Translations under genes and position numbers: made by a program
Notes under the pieces: model-generated
What the model saw: the letters and a program-made list of their open reading frames with translations, nothing else
What the model was told of the DNA's origin: nothing
Databases searched by the model: none
Shown: in pieces, positions 10,333 to 21,644 of the stretch
How positions within the stretch are numbered: position 1 is the stretch's first letter
Layout of the letters: each line of letters opens with the position of its first letter
Assembly (NCBI GenBank): GCA_900088475.1
Contig: FLMG01001651.1
Coordinates: 1 to 44,393 of the forward strand
Direction of reading: 5' to 3'
Source: Hyphochytrium catenoides
Taxonomy: Eukaryota > Sar > Hyphochytriomycetes > Hyphochytriales > Hyphochytriaceae
DNA length: 44,393 nt

Positions 10333-13300
10333 CTATGCAGCCACAGAGGTCGGAGGCTTGACCCTGCGTTGCTCACCACTCTTCTTATGCATCTTAACAT
10401 TGGTTTTCTTTCCACATTGAGCCTTCATTCGGTGTTCTTTTCCTCCTGCAGTCACCTTCCTAGCTATCCGCTTCTGTCCTCGCTTTCTATTTCTGCGACC
10501 AGGTTGTCCGGCAGCCATCCCTTCGTCTTCACAATTGACCGATGAAGTGAGGGCCTTGATCAATGAACGGCGGAAGCTTTCGGGTCTGCTAATCACTGGA
10601 ACTGCATTCGCTTTCTGAGCTTCAGCAACACGCGCAGCCATCTTCCGAGCGAGGATCCTCATCGCTCCGGGTGTCGAACTATCCATATTTTTTCGCAAAG
10701 TTTCGTGAAGATCGCGATACAGACTTACTAGAGCTACAATGTCCTGATTTTTTTCTTGATCCGCTTCTCCCCCAAGATGGGTGTCTACTAAAAATTGCGC
10801 CTTTGCGGCAAAGTATTCTGCAAGACCAGCGAGGTCTGAAGTGGCTTGGAGACCAAGATTCAATCTCTTTCGCAAGGCTTGCCTGCTGGGATGCATGGTA
10901 GTCGGTGACTCGGGCCCTCCAAAGAAGAAGGTTGAAAAAAAGGATAATGCTGCTTGGCGTGCCGTCAAACTGAGGTCCAACTTTTCAATAAAGTCTTGCA
11001 GCGCTATGGGCTCGATCAGGTCCTCTTCCTCGACATCGGTGGCCCTTGCCGTTTGGTCTTTGCTTGTCACCGGTACATCCGTATTCACATGAACCGAGGA
11101 TATCCGATCTTGGACATTCATGAGTGGTGTCTTATCAGTCTTGTTCAATTCCTTTTCAGATTCTGCCAATCTGTGGTTAAAATCAGGTCCAACATTACTC
11201 CTAGTGCTAATCTCTCGCTCATCCCAGAAGGAAGCAATAAGAGGTGGTGGAGACCATCCTCTTGCCATTGACTTGGGCAGGCCAGGAACTGCCCCCACTG
11301 CTGTAGCTATAGGTAAGGAAGGGCAGTCACCGGTTGATAAACCTAGAGGATTCCAACTGCTCATGAGGCCCGTCAGGTCCAGGGAGGGCAGAGGCCAAGT
11401 GGAGGAGAAAGGAAGAGAGCAAGGTGTCTGCTCATTGTGTCGCGGTGCTAGTCCAGGTGGTGCGGGTACCTCTTCATAACCGCTGAGAGGGGTTACTTGC
11501 TTATCCATGCCACCGTCTTTGCTTTGGTCACTGCAGGAACCAAAGTGCAAGGGGCTACTTCCTGCAGAACTGAGTCTGTTCTTGGCTATGCTTTGTGACT
11601 CCGAGCCCAAAATGGACTGCTGGGCTGTTGCGATGGTGGTTGGGACAGCTGAGCTTGACCTTGTGGTCGAGTTCTCGTGAGAGGAGGATACGCCGCTGCC
11701 AAGGATACACTGGGCTTTCCTTGGGTTCATACCCTCAACAAGCTCTTCGTCATCGGTGTTCTTCCCTCTTGGTCTGCTCTGGGCTAGGGAAGGCTGTACT
11801 GAGGGCTTCTCCGGCTCATCCTCTGCTGCGATCGGGATGGACTCCAGCTCTCTCGCCATGGTTGCTTCCTGAAGAAAATTGCTGTGACTGTGAGGTGTGA
11901 CATCCTCGGACACTGTCAAGATGACTTGGGGAGTTGCGCTTAGTGCGTCCTGCGTCATAATACGGGAGGAGGTGGAGAGCTTGGCGGTGGAGACCATCTT
12001 CTTCTTAGTTTTTTTCTGCTTCTTCTTCCGCTTTCTATTTGTCGCTTGCCGTCCTCTTCCTGCCAGTTCAACGACCTCCTTGCTCGACTCTTCGTCGTCA
12101 AGCGAGACGATGTTAGCTTTTCCTGCGGCGACCATAGTAGATTGCTGTCCGTGTTTGGTTGAGGCCGGTGCGACCGATTCTATGGGAAAGCTATCCTCGA
12201 CTGTAGTGCTTGACTTCAACGGAGCTGGAGACGCATCTGGAAGTGAACTAGAAGAAGAGGTAGTAACTTGTTGACGAGCTTGCACTTTCTGCTTGAGCCT
12301 CTGCATCAGCTTCTTCATGTTCTCGCCCGACTTGCCGTGAGCATTTACCTTCTTCTTAGGTTTCTTATCTGCACTTATCTCGTGACCAGCGGAAGGCTCT
12401 GAAGCAGGAGTCTGAGTTTCAGTCGCCCCCAAAGGAGGCTGGCTATTAGTTCCTGCCATAAAGAGCTCTTCTTCTTCTCTTGATACTGTTTGCCCGGCTG
12501 CGATAGTAGGACCAAAGCTGACTGCAGATGGCGGCCCCGAAGAGTCTGTCTGCGGTAATCTTGTTTCTGGAACACTTTGCTTTCCAGATGGTAAGCCCTC
12601 GTCGGCCTCGAGTGCTGCCTTTTGCGTCTCAACCTTTCCCCCTTGATGAGTAGTGGGAGCTAAGGCAAGTGGTCTGCTAGGGCTGGGACACGAAGTAGTA
12701 GGCAACGCGCTTGCATTGGCGGAAGCTGACGTTCGGCGTGCCTGCTCCGTGGCGCTCTTCTGGCTATGACCTTGAACAGACCAAAGCAGTGATTCTGAGG
12801 ACCTGTAAACCTCGGGTATTACTGACGGCTGAGCACCAGCGGCAGCCTGCTTATCGGTCGTTGGTGCTGCTCTCGATGGGTCCCCTGGTCGTGCGGTCTG
12901 CCCTTTGTGACTACCCTTGTGTGAGGCCTCTTGTTGGTCTTTTTTTGAGGTCTTACATTCTGGATTTCTTCGGCCTAGTAGTGCTGCAGGTAGTTGCGAC
13001 GCTATAGAACCGCTGATAGCGATTAGATCAATGCCAAGGGCATCAAAGCCTCGCGAACGTAGTTCCACAATCCTGCAAGGAAGCTCATCTCATCTTCTCT
13101 ACTGGCGGAAAAGAAGGTTTGCGACCAGCAATGGAACCCGTCAGCTAAGGCTGGATCGGCCCAGGTGTCGCCCGATTTCAATATCTGCCCTAGACTGCCA
13201 CTGACTATTCCTAGAAGAGGAAGCAGTGGGCTGGGATCCGAATCGTCCTTAAAAGCGGAAGCGTTGCTTCCCTGTTCACTTAGCATCTCGCTCAGGGACA

Positions 13301-16300
13301 GGTAGAAGTCGCCCAGACTGCTTGGGGCCAAGTGACGGTCAAGCTGGCTGGGAGTCAGGTCTATGTCTACACAGAGATCAGAGGTTAGCCTAGCAAAGGC
13401 GCGAGCAGCTTGTTGAGCCTCAGGCGTGAGATACAGCTGACTGATTAGCTTTGTCAACGCTTTCATGATCATCTTGTCCAGAATATAGTCCTTTTGCCAC
13501 CAGCTGCCTTGACACAATACCTTGCGAGCACGATTGCCTTTGTTGAAGAGTTCATCAAACGACACAGCCTTTGTCCTCTTTGTCGCCGGCAGGTAACAGT
13601 TCTCGACATCCTTCCAAGTCAAGCGCCGTAGCAGCAAGGGCCTTTTGATATCCTTGGTGTGAATATTTGAGGGCAAGGATGATGGTGGTGAAGAGCTCTT
13701 AGATGGGGTCTTGCTGTTCACCCAAAGGATGATCGGGTATTGTCGTCGAATGGCTGTTCGGATTCCGTCCGGAGGGAGAAGCAACCCAATGATCCTTCGA
13801 TCGTCTGACTTTTGGCGCTCGACCCCAGGAAGGATTCCTGTCTCAGCACAGCTCTGTCTCATGGCTTTTGCGTCCTTTACAGGATGGCCCAAACTTGATG
13901 ACTCTCGTCTTTCTTCACTCTTTTGAAGAAAGCGTTTGAGTGGCATAGGTGAGAGATCAGGAGGAGCCCAGAGAAGCTCTTTCAGCATCTGACATCGTTT
14001 CAGATTGAGGCAGTAGGGCGCTGCCAAGTGGAAGAACTCTTGCTTGGTGCTGTCATCCAGAAGACTGGCTAGGCTGTAGTCCAGCTGCTGCCGGTCATCA
14101 TCGTCCTTTGAGAGGATCTCCTTTTCTAAGACGGCTATAACAGCCCGGCAAACAGCTAATCCTGCTTTTGCGGCTTCTCTGTTTTCCGCTCTTCTGTCAA
14201 TGAAATACTCTGCAAGTACCTCAAAACACTTGGCGACTTTGGCCAAGCTAATAGTTCTTGCTTGGCCCGTACAGGTGTAAGGACCAATGTCTTCGAAGAG
14301 GAGTTGAAAGAGCACTGAAAAGGCGTTATAGAGCACAGAATGATCGAGCTCAAGCGTCCTCAGAAAGTCCATCACGTTTTGTATGGTGGTGCTGAGAGGG
14401 CCACTGGGGAAGGCTTTAGAGCTCTCATTGCTGCTTGTGGGTCCGGAGTCTTGCTGAGGCTGACGTTGACGTGCCTTTCTTTGCCTGTTCTTTGATCCGT
14501 CATAACCAATAGCGAATAACCTTGAAGGAATGCTAGGGTCAGTCTTGGCCCCTCTCACGAGGTTGGTGGAGGAAGGAGGTCGATAGAGCTTTCTGACTAC
14601 TGGAGCTGTGGAATCGTTACCGTCGCTTGTCTGAGGTGGCGGCTGAAGTTCGATGGCATCTGGGTGCCCGGGGGTGGCTGACAGGAGCGGGTAGAGCTCA
14701 AGAATTCTATCCAGGCCGAGGTCTAAGGCAGCAGAGAGGATCTCCGCCTTCTGATCAGCGATAAAATCAGCAAGTGAGCTCTTCAGGACTTGCTTTTGGA
14801 GTACTTCTTCTGAAGCATCCTCTTGGACTTTCTGGAACAGCATTGCATCTCCTTTCTCCAAGCAGCGCATTGCCCAGTCGCTGACCTCTGTGTACTCTGG
14901 GCGGTTGGCCAACCTTACGAGCCAATCTGTTAGAACCTGCCCAAGCTCACTCATTGCATGGACATTAGGGGGCTTCTCCTCCTCCGATAGGTGGTCTCGC
15001 ATGCTGTCTTGGCTTTGAGGCAGGAGAGATACCATACACGTCTTGACAGCGGCGTAGCCCGTGGGACTAAGGTTTAGCGCCTGGATGAAGTTGAGCCAAC
15101 ATGGAGACCCGATGCCTTCCTCTTCTTCCTGCCGATGCTCTGATGATGTCTCTCTATTGTCTGCCTTATTCTGGGGGTTCCATAATAGGTCTTCGTACTG
15201 AGAGAAACCCCCTGCAGATGACTGCCCTCCTTCTGGGGCTGAAGACGATCTTGAGGTGGTTGATGACAGGCTCCAGACAGACCGCGCGGCTGGGAGTCCT
15301 TCCCTTCTATAATTCTCAGTGCCAAAAGCGTAGGGATCCGGGCTGATTGGACTGGAGAAGAGAGTTGGAGGAGGCGAATCTATTAGGAGCTCCGGCACTG
15401 ATCTACGAAGTTGAGGGTAAAGAGCTCGTAGCCGTGGAGGGAGCATCTGCAAAAGTCTTGGTCGATGCTCTTCTGGGAGAAGCTTCTCTATGCTCAAAGC
15501 AAGAGAAGGATCATCCCAGCCCCTTGCCGAAGCCAAGACGCGGCCAACCTCACCAGTCATCTTTGCGAGGAAGGAACAAAGCCCGTCCTCTCTATCCTCA
15601 CTCTCCGCTGCTAACCTCTCTTGAAATGAGGTGTAGAACGTTGAGAGAGCCTTAAGGTCCACGAGCTCCTTCACTTTAGCGCTAGGCTTCAACTGTGGGG
15701 ACAAGTCGAACAGACCCAGTAGGATTGAAAGAGCACGTTCGGCATCGACCCCTACACCAGGCAAATCGTGCAGTAAAATCTCACGGACTAGGCCCATGCA
15801 TGCGATGTTTTTGGCAGTCCCGCTCGTTGTATCGCGATTTGCGGCTATGAATGTAAGAAGACCAAGCAGGAAGTGGTGTGGGTGACCATGGAGATCGAGT
15901 GAGACTATCTGTCGAGGTCCAATTCCTAAATGCTAGCCCTAGCCCCGAGTTTGGCTTACCTTCAAATCTGTTGGGCCCCGCAGGAGCTGGTGATGAAGCT
16001 CTGTTCTTGAGGCTTTCAAGCCCATCTAGAAGCCATTTGAAGCCATCTTCTGCTTTCTCGTACCCACTGAACGCTCCTGGCGGTAGCAGTCCCCGCAAAC
16101 AATCGGCAGATTGCGCTCGGGGCCAATGCCAGAGCTTGCCACCAGCACTTTTTGTCGTCCTTACATGCTTGATCGCTCTCTCCCTGCTGTGAATCAAGTT
16201 ATTATCAGGCCTTCGGTCAGCAAACATTTGTGACCTTCTCTCAAAGTTATAAAATTATGCAGCGAATTGAAAAGTTACCTTTGTCGCTGAGGCTCTTTCC

Positions 16301-16658
16301 TTAGCTCTTTCCTGGCCGTTCGCTCATTGTGGTTTATCACCTGCATCAGCCGCTCTCTCAGGTTCCAGAGCATTTGGTGCTTGGTGATGCCATGAAGTGA
16401 GAGTCTGGCTAGCTGAAGGGTAATCCCCAGAATTGTAAAGACTAGGAGAACTCCTAGAACGGCTTCAAAGCACCTCGCTGTCGTCTCGAAGAACCTTAAA
16501 TCCATGAGTTGATTCTCTACCGGTGGCTGATAAGATCCAACGTTAGTGTTATAGAGCTGATTGTCTGGTGGCCGCTCTCCTGGCCGCTTCCACCAAGGCA
16601 CGGATGAAATCAAATGAATACTAGTAGGAGGAGCTAGAAGCGTTAAAACATGGAACAA
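10333..16658 (-). CDS. Giant membrane-anchored protein with five divergent repeats
   Basis: Exon 1 (16658-16279) encodes one membrane helix (AVLGVLLVFTILGITLQLA) and a basic stretch. It joins in frame through introns 16187-16278 (92 nt) and 15845-15959 (115 nt) to a 2.8-kb exon. A second long open frame (about 13020-10333) must be joined near 13.0-13.1 kb; several GT-AG introns of 53-65 nt restore the frame. The product is about 2000 residues. At least five segments of roughly 130 residues look homologous, near 15797-15393, 15105-14690, 14385-13970, 13470-13035 and 11015-10540. Shared features are a start like FIxxLxLS, then A followed by a hydrophobic helix, then LxxFYxSxxExL. Long Ser/Pro/Gln-rich linkers and a Lys/Arg-rich C-terminus separate or follow them. 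I do not recognise the repeat. ATG 16658 is the first Met after an in-frame stop. Confidence 0.75.
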
Positions 16659-17089
16659 GTCGAAGAACAGGACTTAGAAAGAAGAGATCCACCTTTCTGG
16701 ATGATACCGCTTCAAAGTGATATGAGACGGAAGTAGTGAAAGAGAGAATAAGGATATGACTCATAGACAGTGAGATAGGTGTCTTCCAGTCCCGCGGAGC
16801 TGTATCTTCAACAAACCGCCTTAGAAGACCGCTGCCTAAAGTGTAAGTGGGTTGAGCCTTTAAGCAAGGTTATTACAAAGAGGACGAGAACTTCCTCCTG
16901 AACATGGATCTTACTTCAGCATCCCCGTCGCCACACCACCTGTCTCCCGTCCGGTAGTATCTGCTTGTTCCTGCATAGACGCTATAGCGTTTTACCCTCT
17001 GAGGTTGACCTACGCCTGCTCTGGCTGTGACCTTTCATTTGAATCTCGTGTCTATTAGACCGCTTAGATTCTTCCAGGCCTCGATCTCT

Positions 17090-17125
<36 letters not shown>

Positions 17126-18405
17126 CTTCCGTGTCTCTCTTATCTCTCCTCTCGGTCTCTCTTTCTCTTTCTCTCACTTAACCGGTCTCTCTGTTTCCTC
17201 TCCCTTGGACCCTTCCTCCCATCTATGTCTCTCTCTTTCTTTCTTTCTCTCTTTCTCTCTTTCCTCTTCATGAAGCCCTACTCTTTGTTTGATAGCTTTG
17301 CCATCCTAATCATACTCCTCCTACCCCCAAAGCCTGTATTGTATTCTTAAGGTGGTCAGGCCATGCTGTAGACCAATTTCTGTACCGTCCCACTCTGACC
17401 TCGAACTTATTCCGGTGGCCCCATCTTAAGGTAAGCGTCACCGTCTAAGAGGTCCCTCCCTTTCCTCCTCCTCCTGCCTCTCCTGAGACTGCTGCTCCCC
17501 ATCGGATCCCCCTCCTGGAATGTTCTTTTATTCTCGGCTGTCGGCCTACAATAAAGATTGGTAAATATAATTGTAAAGGGTAGACTTAGACTACTGTTTT
17601 ACAGTAGTTCGTAGTACTTACTTGGGGAACGTCCTAGCTACTACAACGGCTCTGAAAACACAACAACAACAACAGCGATTACTTGTACAAGTACTTGAAG
17701 GCGGCGCGTTGCTCCTGGTTGGTAGCTGAGCCACATGATTCATGCTGCTCCCTACTGTGGTGTGCCCATCATCTGAGCAGGCTTCGTGGTGACGCGCGCG
17801 ATGCATATGATGACTGTTGAAAACAAATTTTAGAGATCGTCGGTGTGATCATGAGGCATGCTCCACCCTGTTGACTCTGGAGTTGCGATTGGGTCCTCTT
17901 CTGCTGGCCTCGCCTTCCTGACATCCCTTGTCTCCGGCTCTCCGGCTTCACATCACCTGCCCATCATGGCGGCGGGCGGCCCTGAGGAACTGGGCAAGAG
18001 CACAAGTGTGGGTCTGAAGGCTCGTTGAGGAGTCTAGTCAGTATAATAAGGGTCTTTCTACTTCATGCCTGCCTTCTTCTTCTTCATCATCTGATAATGA
18101 TGGACCTTCTCTCTTTCAGGCTCTCCGTGAATAGAAGTTTATGAGTTACAATGCCAAAGTTAGGGCGAGAAGCGTAATAATGAAAAAGACTGTGGTGCCT
18201 TTTCCTTGGTGCATATGGTTAATTCCCAGGTGAAGTACGGCGAATGGATGATGCGGCGGGAGTGAGAGAAGGTTGGAACAAACAGCACAAGCAGGCAAGA
18301 CCAATACCGCCAGTTGTATCTGTGACGCGTTGGTGATCTTAACGTATGGTGGCTGGGATTACTGTGCACCCATACAACAATAAAGATTAAATCGCATTTC
18401 GTCCT
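16659..18405. other. Intergenic, no supported gene
   Basis: Nothing gene-like beyond short chance frames. It contains a CT microsatellite at 17088-17270 and the palindromic stretch ACTGTTTTACAGT near 17593. Confidence 0.55.
17088..17270 (+). repeat. CT microsatellite
   Basis: An uninterrupted (CT) run at about 17093-17121 is followed by imperfect CTCTTT units to about 17270. On the + strand it could act as a polypyrimidine tract, but I find no credible + strand exon after it. Confidence 0.85.
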
Positions 18406-19932
18406 TTAGAAATCAACCGCTAGGCACTCTTCCGCTGTATAGCTGTGGTAGTCTTCTTCCGTCCCAGCAGCCCGCTTAGTGTAGCTGATCTCGTCCTCCT
18501 GGTGAGTGGATCTCATCTCTTGAGTCATCAACAGCCTTCTTTCTGTAGTACCCTCCCGCGGTGCTCCTCCTGCTATGTCTTCATCTCCAGGAGTGGAGTC
18601 TCCAACAAGCTGCTCATCACCACCGTCATCTTCTGAACCAAACGTTGTGCGGAGCAAAGAATCCAAGAAATTTCTCTCTCCGGGTGGAAGACCATTAGCT
18701 TTCGCCTTTGCTACAAGAGCCTCGTAACTCCTCCTCATGACGGGATCGCGCATGCCATTCCCTGCTCGAACTATATCAGCGAGCTGTCGATAAAGCTCGA
18801 CGACGTCCACGACTGGAGCGCCGTGGCCCTGCAGAAGAAGGTCGCTTCTGCATAGGTCGGCGGACACCTCTATAAGCTCCGCAAGAAGCATCCGCTGAAT
18901 CTCCTTATCATAATCCTCATCATCACTGCTTACTTCTTGATAGCTGTTGCAAGACCTGACATTACTTGGTGGTGAGTCCGGCTCCATATACCTAACGAAC
19001 ACATGGACATTCTCCGGGTCTTCTCGTTCCTCAGGCGCATAATTCGTCTCTCTATGGTGAGAACTATCGCAGCCATAAGCGCGAGCAGCGGGTTCGAATC
19101 CTGTAGCAGCAGTGGTGGTGATAGAAGCTTGCTGGTTATCGTCAACTCCTTTGTTTCGCCTTTTTGCTCTTCCTTTTTCCTGTGAGGCTGTGAGCACCCA
19201 GAAGTTAACTGTTGACCTTAACAAGTGGGTATCATTGAGAAATAGGGTGCTATGACTTGAGACGTACCTTTCTTCTTCATTAGGTGATAGAGAATCAGGA
19301 CCCTCACGGCGAAGCTCATCCCATCCAGAAGACACACCAAGGCGTCTACCGTAAGGCTCTTTGTAAAGGCTACTACTTGCAAAAGAGGTCCGTCAAAATC
19401 TTTCCAGGAAGCATTGGTTTTGTTAGGTCCATTATTAGGCAGCTGGAGAGTGGCGGCTGATGAGGTGCTGCTCTGACTCCTGCGACGACAATTGACCAAT
19501 ACGGAACGGAACCATCAGATAAAATGCGTAGTGGAGAGGACTACTCCTCCCAAGCAAGCTTAAAATGAGTTTGATACCTAGCTGCCTGAGTCTCGACCTT
19601 TCTTGCAACCTCCAGCTGTACGCAGCAAGCCCATGTCCAGCCGGCCAGGGCAAAAAAGAGGTTGCCACATACCGCTGTTGTACCTCTGATGATGCTCATT
19701 ATAATGAACTCTACCAGAGACACCATTTGAAGCTAATAAGGAGAGGAGGACTTCAGGAATTGGGCTGGTGGCGCCGTCGAGCGTCTGGCTTTTATTGTTC
19801 CTCCCACGTTTGACCTTCCGTAAAAAGAGAAGTGAGGGCCGAAGAGAAGCAGTCGAAGTCCGCTAGCACCTAGTAGGGTCAAAGCAACAGCAATGGCAGC
19901 AGCAGCAACAGTAATCCAGTGCTGTTAGTGTG
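18406..19932 (-). CDS. Polytopic membrane protein, possibly meckelin-like (partial model)
   Basis: A chain of exons is visible. The first I can place starts after the acceptor near 19932 and encodes a helix (VAAAAIAVALTLLGASG). It joins through an intron (about 19735-19809) to FIIMSIIRGTTAVCGNLFF and ALAGWTWACCVQLEV, then through introns 19480-19544 (65 nt) and 19209-19267 (59 nt) to a long polar tail ending at TAA 18406. The 5' end is not found. The order 'helix, NLQ...G...N.FF...W...Q..V, ...TVDALVCLLDG' faintly recalls the membrane core of meckelin (TMEM67), a ciliary transition-zone protein, and GHGAP in the tail recalls its HGRS region. Meckelin's last TM segments are not seen. An alternative 50-nt intron at about 19098-19147 would put a hydrophobic segment in a second frame. 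Treat the family as unproven. Confidence 0.5.
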
Positions 19933-20924
19933 GATTGAGAGAGCTGTATTACTACTAAAGGTCCCTGACCATGGACGCAGAATTTTGGGTTGGTATTGAT
20001 AACACTATAATAAGCCTCGCTGCATCGTGTATCATGGAACCTTCTTATCATCACCCCTCTTTGCCTTCCTTATTACTGTCGCCATCACTATGGTAGGCGG
20101 CAGAAGACCTTGCTGCCGATTCACCTTTCTACCCCAGGCAGCGAGAGGTAACCGAGTAGGCGGTCCATAAGATGCTCTTGGTTGGTCTTCTTCTCGCTCA
20201 CCTCAACATCGCCAGCAGCAGCTACCTCTCAGCACTCGGTAGTTCGAGAGTTGTAAAATAGACTACTGTTTTGCACACTGTGAGGACGTCAGTCAATACT
20301 GTGACACAGCCAGCACCGACCCCACACCGGAGAGTTAAGCCTGTAATGCGTCACATTCTCTAGACTAAGATAACGGCTCACATACTGCGCCCGGATATTA
20401 CTCAGAGATCTTCCACCTAGCGTTTTTCATGGTAGCTTCTTCTCTTTGAAGGGTACTATTACTGCGATTATAGAGTTATCAGTTGTGAATGTGAATGATA
20501 ATGATGGACCTGTGAGATGCTTCTTAGTAGGAGGACAAGAAGCAGAAGAAAGATCGCTTGTGAAGGGCAGTGGAGGATAACGGAGCGAGCAACAAGAAGA
20601 AGAGGACAGACACATCGACTCTCCAGCGGAGAGAAAGAGTGAGAAGCCTTCGGCCAGGAATTCTTAAGAAGAGAGACAAAGAAGAGAAAGATTCAGATGG
20701 AAGATGGAAGGTGGGCGCCTACGTTCGCTCGCGACTTTCACAAAGAAGATCCACGCTAACGCTGTTCCTTCTTCAGCTGTGCGACAAGCCACAAACTACC
20801 GGTGATCTCACCTACTACCGCCCTAGGTGTAGTACTACTCTTCCTACTAACAGTGTTAAGTAGGAGGGCTTGCTCGGCTCTGTTCGTTGGACTGTCTCGG
20901 TCACCCTGCCTTCACATGCAATAA
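19933..20924. other. Intergenic or 5' part of the preceding gene, unresolved
   Basis: Upstream exons of the membrane-protein gene (-) may lie here, but no frame is convincing. Otherwise the stretch is low-information, with CAG/CTG-rich words near 19885-19915 that belong to the coding exon boundary. Confidence 0.4.
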
Positions 20925-21330
20925 GGATTAAAGAAGAATTCCGACGGTTGTATCGCCAAGTACAAAGCCTGCTTCGTCGCTCAAGGGTTTCGCAGTGAGC
21001 AGGGATTGACTGAAGGGAAACATTTTCACCAGTAGCGAGTTTTCCTCGATACGCACTGTCCTAGCCATTGCTACACACCTGGACACGGAGCTCCATCGCA
21101 TGGATGTGAATCCTTCTGCCAACTTAATCGGCGAACTACACGCGGAGATCTTGATGAAGCGACCCCACGCGTTTTTTAATCAGCCCGGCATTGAGGTCGA
21201 GTTTGCAAGTTTAGGAAAAGTCTTTCGGGTTCAAACAAGCCGGCCGCAAATGGAACCATGTCATAGACACCTTCCTAATAATGGAGCAAGCTTCATGAGA
21301 AGTGCGGCAGAAACTACGGCCCGGTGACGC
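20925..21330 (+). pseudogene. Decayed Ty1/copia-type reverse transcriptase fragment
   Basis: The start of a copia reverse transcriptase domain is recognisable in scattered frames. The block resembling 'YKARLVAQGF' appears near 20955-20995 as YKACFVAQGF. The 'MDV...GELEEEI.MKQP' block appears at 21100-21160 as MDVNPSANLIGELHAEILMK, where the family has an alanine-phenylalanine-leucine-asparagine before GEL. Frame changes and stops lie between the blocks, and the YVDD catalytic region is not found. No flanking LTRs, integrase or gag could be seen by eye. This is a dead fragment. It sits between two genes transcribed from the opposite strand. Confidence 0.75.
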
Positions 21331-21644
21331 CCCAGCCTAACGAAATTCGATTTAGCCAGCACTTTTCTTTATAATAATGGGTTTAGCTTTAGTTCTATTT
21401 GAGGTGGCAATGAGACAGCGGAGTCGTAGAATAAAGAAACGAGAGTCCTGTCAACGCATCGCTTAACGAAAGAGATCGAAGGTGGCAGCCAGAGGCGGAC
21501 TATCCATAAGTTTATTGCTTGCTCTGTCTGCCTTGCATATTATGATGTAGCATAGATTGAAAGTCTTAGTCCTGGTGTAGGCAGGATGATAATATAAGCA
21601 GTGTACTTTGTGGGAAAGAGAAGCCCAGCTCAAGGACTTCTAGG
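21331..21644. other. Intergenic, possible remainder of the copia relic
   Basis: I see no gene. The stretch directly follows the reverse transcriptase relic and may be unrecognisable element sequence. Confidence 0.4.

Noticed and set aside
15088..15104. TTGAGCCAACATGG, near match to the complement of the spliced-leader 3' part
   Set aside because: It lies inside a coding exon reading CWLNF and differs at the key positions; taken as chance.
19085..19105. GGTTCGAATCC, the tRNA B-box / T-loop sequence
   Set aside because: No 5' acceptor or D-arm pairs with it at the right distance, and it lies in a coding exon (-) reading GFEPAARA.
20570..20863. 97-codon + strand frame rich in Lys, Arg and Ser
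   Set aside because: No motif, no linked exons, and it precedes the copia relic without matching gag.
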